DNA of 64,000 bases, from the NCBI RefSeq assembly GCF_049800775.1, contig NZ_JBNAFR010000002.1, positions 310,001 to 374,000 of the forward strand, given 5' to 3'. Below the pieces are notes generated by a model. It was not told the DNA's origin, made no database searches, and saw only the letters and a list, made by a program, of their open reading frames with translations. This document shows positions 60,705 to 64,000 of this stretch, piece by piece. This DNA is from Dinoroseobacter sp049800775 (lineage in GTDB: Bacteria; Pseudomonadota; Alphaproteobacteria; Rhodobacterales; Rhodobacteraceae). Both the position numbers and the translations under genes were made by a program. How positions within the stretch are numbered: position 1 is the first letter of the stretch; every line of letters starts with the position of its first letter.

Positions 60705-60857
60705 ATGTACTTTATTGGAATTGTGCTGCTGCTGGCCTTGCTGGCACTGTCCGTCTTCATGTTCATGAAGGATGGCATGGTGGCCATGAAAAACGCGGCC
60801 GAGCCGGATCCGGAGCCCGCCCCGGTCAAAGCTGAGGAGACCAGCTCGGACAGCTAG
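60705..60857 (+). CDS. 50-aa single-pass membrane peptide
   Basis: Short frame with a good ribosome binding site (AGGGAG, then AAGGA directly before ATG 60705). The peptide starts MYFIGIVLLLALLALSVFMF, a membrane helix, followed by a few basic residues (MKDGMVAMK) and an acidic, Pro-rich tail ending ETSSDS. Topology is probably N-out with a cytoplasmic tail or the reverse. It is followed 20 bp later by a strong bidirectional terminator, so it is a complete small transcription unit. No family is recognised. Confidence 0.65.
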   Translation: MYFIGIVLLLALLALSVFMFMKDGMVAMKNAAEPDPEPAPVKAEETSSDS

Positions 60858-60876
60858 GACCTTGTCCTGAATCACA

Positions 60877-60904
60877 AAACCCGCCGATTTCGGCGGGTTT
60901 TTTC
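60877..60904. terminator. Bidirectional intrinsic terminator
   Basis: AAACCCGCCGA (60877-60887) and TCGGCGGGTTT (60890-60900) form a perfect stem; seven T residues follow on the plus strand and TTTTG on the minus strand. It ends the small peptide gene and, in the other direction, the VPLPA-CTERM gene. Confidence 0.9.
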
Positions 60905-60924
60905 GTCGCGAAGGTATGGTGCTG

Positions 60925-61518
60925 TCAGGCGGCGCGCTTGCGCAATCGCGACGCGCCGGCCAGCCCGGCAAGACTCGCCCCCAAGAGCAGGATCGGTGCC
61001 GGCAGCGGAATAGGCGCCGTGTTGTCATCCGGGTCATCGCCGCCAATGATCTGCAACTGCTGCGTGGTCTGCCCGTCCAGGGGCGACGTCATGTGCAGGA
61101 AGGTCCAGTCGAACTCGCTGGCCTGGACCAGCGACTGGGAGATGCCCTTGAAGCTGAAGCTTTCGCCCACGGTGGTCGGTGTCCAGCCCGGGGTGATGCA
61201 GCTACCGTTGAAGCAAAGCTCCGGCCCGTTCACAAAGCCCGAGGAGACCCCGGCGCGCGCGCCATCCGGCGTGTCGTGAAAGAAATCCGCGCCTTCGGCA
61301 AAGGCCGATGCCGCGCCCAGCACACCAACACCGATCACGAACCAGTTGAAGGTCATTCCGGGCAGGAAGTCGCCATCCTCAATCGTGGTTCGAACCTCGA
61401 AATCATAGGCAAAAAGGCCGTTATCCAGCGCCTCGACATCATAGTTGAGGCGCAGCGGAACGGCGTGGGATGCGGTCGCAAAACACACAGTGAGCACAAA
61501 AGTAAGCAGGCGGACCAT
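60925..61518 (-). CDS. VPLPA-CTERM sorting domain protein
   Basis: 197-aa exported protein: signal peptide (VRLLTFVLTVCFATASHA), a beta-rich middle part with one likely disulfide pair (ELCFNGSCITPGW), and the tripartite tail IPLPAPILLLGASLAGLAGA followed by basic SRLRKRAA. That tail is the PEP-CTERM-like VPLPA sorting signal read by an exosortase, found in secreted or matrix proteins of Rhodobacterales. Start ATG 61518, five bp after GGAGA. The exosortase is not in the window, which is normal since these genes are dispersed. The specific function is unknown. Confidence 0.8.
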   Translation of the reverse strand: MVRLLTFVLTVCFATASHAVPLRLNYDVEALDNGLFAYDFEVRTTIEDGDFLPGMTFNWFVIGVGVLGAASAFAEGADFFHDTPDGARAGVSSGFVNGPELCFNGSCITPGWTPTTVGESFSFKGISQSLVQASEFDWTFLHMTSPLDGQTTQQLQIIGGDDPDDNTAPIPLPAPILLLGASLAGLAGASRLRKRAA

Positions 61519-61560
61519 GAGAATCTCCAAATATGCTTAATTTGTATCACGATTATCGAC

Positions 61561-61592
61561 AAAAGAGAAAGCCCCGGCAGAACCGGAGCTTT
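61561..61592 (-). terminator. Intrinsic terminator after ilvC
   Basis: On the minus strand AAAGCTCCGG, loop TTCTG, CCGGGGCTTT (one G-U pair), then CTCTTTT. It lies 28 bp beyond the ilvC stop and isolates ilvC from the downstream VPLPA-CTERM gene. Confidence 0.8.
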
Positions 61593-61619
61593 CGCAGTGA
61601 CAAAGTCGAAACAGGGGGC

Positions 61620-62642
61620 TCAGTTCTTCTCCTGGTCGACCAGTTTGCCGGCCGAGATCCACGGCATCATGCCGCGCAGCTGCTTGCCGACTTCTTCGAT
61701 CTGGTGCTCGTCGTTCAGACGGCGCGTGCCTTTGAAGAAGGGCTGGCCCACGGTGTTTTCCTGCATGAAATCACGTACGAATTTGCCGGTCTGAATGTCC
61801 GTGAGAACCGCTTTCATACGGGCCTTGGTCTCGTCATAGGGCAGAACGCGCGGACCCGAGACATACTCGCCATACTCGGCGGTGTTCGAGATCGAGTAGT
61901 TCATGTTCGCGATGCCGCCTTCGTAGATCAGGTCCACGATCAGCTTCACTTCGTGCAGGCATTCGAAATAGGCCATCTCGGGGGCGTAGCCCGCCTCGAC
62001 CAGGGTCTCGAAACCCATGCGGATCAGCTCGACCAGACCACCGCAGAGCACGGCCTGCTCGCCAAAGAGGTCGGTTTCGCATTCTTCGCGGAAGTTGGTC
62101 TCGATGATGCCCGAACGACCGCCACCGATGGCGGAGCAGTAGGACAGGCCGATTTCCAGCGCGCGACCGGTGGCGTCGGTGTCCACGGCCACGAGGCAGG
62201 GCACGCCGCCGCCCTTGGTGTATTCGCCGCGCACGGTGTGACCCGGGCCCTTGGGCGCCATCATGATCACGTCCACGCCGGGCTTCGGCTCGATCAGGCC
62301 GAAATGCACGTTCAGACCATGGGCAAAGGCAATCGCGGCGCCTTCGCGGATATTGTCATGGACGTATTTCTTGTAGGTCTCGGCCTGAAGCTCATCGGGC
62401 ATGGTGAACATGATCACGTCACACCATGCGGCGGCCTCGGCAATCCCCATCACCTGCAGGCCTTCGCCTTCGGCTTTCTTGGCCGAGGCCGAGCCTTCGC
62501 GCAGGGCGACGACGAGGTTCTTGGCACCGCTGTCACGCAGGTTCAGCGCGTGGGCGTGGCCCTGGGAGCCGTAGCCCAGAATGGCGACCTTCTTGTCCTT
62601 GATCAGGTTTACATCGCAATCGCGATCATAGTAAACGCGCAT
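61620..62642 (-). CDS. ilvC: Ketol-acid reductoisomerase IlvC
   Basis: NADPH- and Mg-dependent second step of valine, leucine and isoleucine synthesis. The 340-aa class I protein has the nucleotide loop VAILGYGSQGHAHALNLRDS, the Mg-binding segment GGRSGIIETNFREECETDLF, the catalytic FGEQAVLCGG, and MNYSISNTAEYGEYVSG. A GAGGACG ribosome binding site precedes the ATG. It is divergent from an Lrp-type regulator, which suggests control by branched-chain amino acids. Confidence 0.98.
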   Translation of the reverse strand: MRVYYDRDCDVNLIKDKKVAILGYGSQGHAHALNLRDSGAKNLVVALREGSASAKKAEGEGLQVMGIAEAAAWCDVIMFTMPDELQAETYKKYVHDNIREGAAIAFAHGLNVHFGLIEPKPGVDVIMMAPKGPGHTVRGEYTKGGGVPCLVAVDTDATGRALEIGLSYCSAIGGGRSGIIETNFREECETDLFGEQAVLCGGLVELIRMGFETLVEAGYAPEMAYFECLHEVKLIVDLIYEGGIANMNYSISNTAEYGEYVSGPRVLPYDETKARMKAVLTDIQTGKFVRDFMQENTVGQPFFKGTRRLNDEHQIEEVGKQLRGMMPWISAGKLVDQEKN

Positions 62643-62742
62643 GTCTCACGTCCTCGTTGTTATATGTTCTCCGCCGCGCACCATACGGGCTCTGGCCCGA
62701 GGTGCGAGCAGGGCACGCATAGAAAATCGCGCATTGGCGAAA

Positions 62743-62757
62743 TTGCTATTCGTGCAA
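62743..62757. promoter_or_regulatory. TTGC-N7-GCAA dyad before the first tandem Lrp gene
   Basis: A 15-bp dyad (TTGC 62743-62746, GCAA 62754-62757) touches the ATG at 62758 and lies in the 115-bp region shared with ilvC. Its length is that of classical Lrp sites. A comparable TTGCAA-type dyad precedes the Lrp gene at 2328. Confidence 0.4.
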
Positions 62758-63237
62758 ATGTCTATTACTGATCCAATCATGCAAATTGATGATGTGGATC
62801 GCCGCCTCTTGCGGTTTTTTCAGTCCCAGCCCGGGGCGAGCGCGGCGGAACTGGCCGCGCTGGTCGGGCTGCCCAAAGCGACCTGCTGGCGGCGGCTGGA
62901 GCGTTTGGAGGCGGCGGGCGTCATTGCCGGTGTCGAGGCGATCATCGACTGGCGGGCGCTGGGTTTCGCGGTGGAGGTCGCCCTGCGCATCACGCTGGAC
63001 AAGACCGAGCGCAACGCCTTCGACATCTTTCTCGCCGCGGCCCGCGAGGTGCCCGAGGTCACCGAGATCCAGACCTTTCTGGGCCGGGTGGATGTCCGGC
63101 TCAACGTGCTGGCGCGGAATATGGCCCATTACCAGGAGATCTATCGCAGCCGGATCCTCAACCTGCCGCATATTCTCGACATCGAGCAGCTGATGCTCAT
63201 CTCGGATGTCAAAACCGACGAGGCGCTGCCCGTATGA
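62758..63237 (+). CDS. Lrp/AsnC family transcriptional regulator (first of tandem pair)
   Basis: 159-aa regulator with a winged HTH (QIDDVDRRLLRFFQSQPGAS, AELAALVGLPKATCWRRLER) and a RAM domain (VALRITLDKTERNAFDIFL). Starts ATG 62758 or ATG 62779 are possible; neither has a Shine-Dalgarno sequence. Divergent from ilvC and overlapping the next Lrp gene by ATGA, so the two are co-translated and may form mixed oligomers. It probably senses a branched-chain or other amino acid. Confidence 0.9.
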   Translation: MSITDPIMQIDDVDRRLLRFFQSQPGASAAELAALVGLPKATCWRRLERLEAAGVIAGVEAIIDWRALGFAVEVALRITLDKTERNAFDIFLAAAREVPEVTEIQTFLGRVDVRLNVLARNMAHYQEIYRSRILNLPHILDIEQLMLISDVKTDEALPV

Positions 63238-63692
63238 TCGACCTGGACCCGATTGATCGGAAACTGCTGCGCGCCCTCGGCCAGGACGCGCGTCAGACCG
63301 CCGGGGCGCTGGGCCGCAAGCTGGGGCTCAGCCAGCCCGCCACCTGGCGCCGTATCAAGCGGCTGGAGGATGCGGGCATTCTCAAGGGGCGCCGCCTGCG
63401 CCTGAATGCCGAGGCATTGGGGTTCGGGGTGACCGTGTTTCTGGGCGTGAAACTGGCCACCAAGGGCCGGGTCAGTGTCGAGGATTTCGAGCGCGCGGTG
63501 ACCGCCATTCCCGAGGTGCAGGTGGTGCAACACGTGCTCGGGGCCTATGACTATCGCTTGCGCGTGGTGGCGCGCGACATCTCGGATTTCGAGCGGGTCT
63601 TGCGGCGGCGGATCATGACCCTGCCGGGCGCTGGCGAGGTCGAGGCAAATGTGCTTTTGTCCGAGGAACGCCGGGCAGGCCCGCTTGGCTAG
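63234..63692 (+). CDS. Lrp/AsnC family transcriptional regulator (second of tandem pair)
   Basis: 152 aa; HTH DLDPIDRKLLRALGQDARQT with AGALGRKLGLSQPATWRRIK, then RAM domain (VTVFLGVKLATKGRVSVEDF). It is a paralogue of the preceding gene, sharing the unusual TWRRI/CWRRL recognition-helix end, but is divergent elsewhere. The ATG lies in the stop of the first gene. It may have arisen by tandem duplication; the target is unknown. Confidence 0.92.
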   Translation: MIDLDPIDRKLLRALGQDARQTAGALGRKLGLSQPATWRRIKRLEDAGILKGRRLRLNAEALGFGVTVFLGVKLATKGRVSVEDFERAVTAIPEVQVVQHVLGAYDYRLRVVARDISDFERVLRRRIMTLPGAGEVEANVLLSEERRAGPLG

Positions 63693-63707
63693 GTTTGGGA
63701 AATCAGC

Positions 63708-64000
63708 ATGAAATACTTTGACCTCTTCGCAGATGGGGCGGGCGAGAGCCATTGGAAGGACGTGGCCGTCGCCCTCGCGGAAAAGACCTTTGCCCCGCCC
63801 GCCGAAGCGATCGAAATCTCCGAGACCGCGCCCGCCACGGGCATGCTGTTTCTGCGGCTGCGGGCGGGGTGGGACGAACCGATCCATCCGACCCCGGTCA
63901 TCCAGTCGCTGATCTGCCTGCGCGGCTCCGTGCGCGTGACCGCCAGTGACGGGACGACCCGCGACATTGGACCGGGCGATGTCTGGCGCATGGCGGACAC
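63708..64000 (+). CDS. Cupin-fold protein (3' end outside window)
   Basis: Open frame from ATG 63708 to the window edge, 97 codons visible, no stop. Start MKYFDLFADGAGESHWKDV; a cupin-like beta barrel follows (TGMLFLRLRAGWDEPIHPTP, VIQSLICLRGSVRVTASDGT, RDIGPGDVWRMADT), with the G-(X)5-H-P and PG-D-V-W patterns of small cupins. It begins 15 bp after the second Lrp gene and may be in its operon. Function unknown. Confidence 0.75.
   Translation, partial: MKYFDLFADGAGESHWKDVAVALAEKTFAPPAEAIEISETAPATGMLFLRLRAGWDEPIHPTPVIQSLICLRGSVRVTASDGTTRDIGPGDVWRMAD

Overview
The window is a GC-rich stretch of an alphaproteobacterial chromosome, most likely from the family Rhodobacteraceae (Roseobacter group). 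The placement is inferred from the gene content. It has a complete division and cell wall (dcw) cluster with the small DUF2484 gene between murC and murB, a DUF6446-type gene between glyQ and glyS, a VPLPA-CTERM protein, FolE2, a SAM-II riboswitch before metZ, and two RNA types described in this family: a cuckoo-type sRNA and a long mraZ leader like UpsM. I saw no rRNA, tRNA, CRISPR array, insertion sequence or phage gene.

Layout. 1-4285: the 3' part of a UvrD/PcrA helicase, a LysE exporter divergent from an Lrp-type regulator, a minus-strand cuckoo-type sRNA with an RpoH-like promoter, and an Mrp/ApbC Fe-S carrier. 4286-14263: a 716-bp leader (CtrA-type site, MraZ boxes, UpsM-like RNA), then mraZ-rsmH-ftsL-ftsI-murE-murF-mraY-murD, tightly packed with several ATGA overlaps. 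14267-25831: an 11.6-kb metabolic block that interrupts the dcw cluster. It holds uxuB-uxuA, a divergent GntR regulator, a TRAP transporter, an L-idonate/L-gulonate 5-dehydrogenase, a KDG kinase, and a lodA-lodB pair encoding a quinoprotein amino-acid oxidase and its flavoprotein maturase. 25967-37450: ftsW-murG-murC-DUF2484-murB-ddl-ftsQ-ftsA, a 563-bp gap with a second CtrA-type site, ftsZ with a terminator, and lpxC. 37616-49805: bamD, recN, a ClC protein, folE2, metZ under a SAM-II riboswitch, an alpha/beta hydrolase, a glutathione transferase, trkH and a pseudoprotease. 49944-64000: glyQ-DUF6446-glyS, a PPDK-like protein, a cell wall hydrolase, folB-folP-glmM, a 50-aa membrane peptide, a VPLPA-CTERM protein, ilvC, two tandem Lrp-type regulators and the start of a cupin gene.

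How the genes fit together. The dcw genes make the muropeptide precursor (murE to murG, ddl), export and polymerise it at the septum (FtsW/FtsI), and assemble the Z ring (FtsA/FtsZ/FtsQ/FtsL). lpxC, bamD and glmM add outer-membrane and UDP-GlcNAc supply. The uxu block can be read as import of a hexonate by the TRAP system followed by oxidation, reduction, dehydration and phosphorylation to KDPG for the Entner-Doudoroff route. The most interesting signals are the secreted LodA-type oxidase inside the dcw cluster, the cuckoo-type sRNA, the SAM-II riboswitch coupled to an intrinsic terminator, the paired CtrA-type sites before mraZ and ftsZ, and two proteins with degenerate catalytic domains (the trypsin-like pseudoprotease and the PPDK-like protein).
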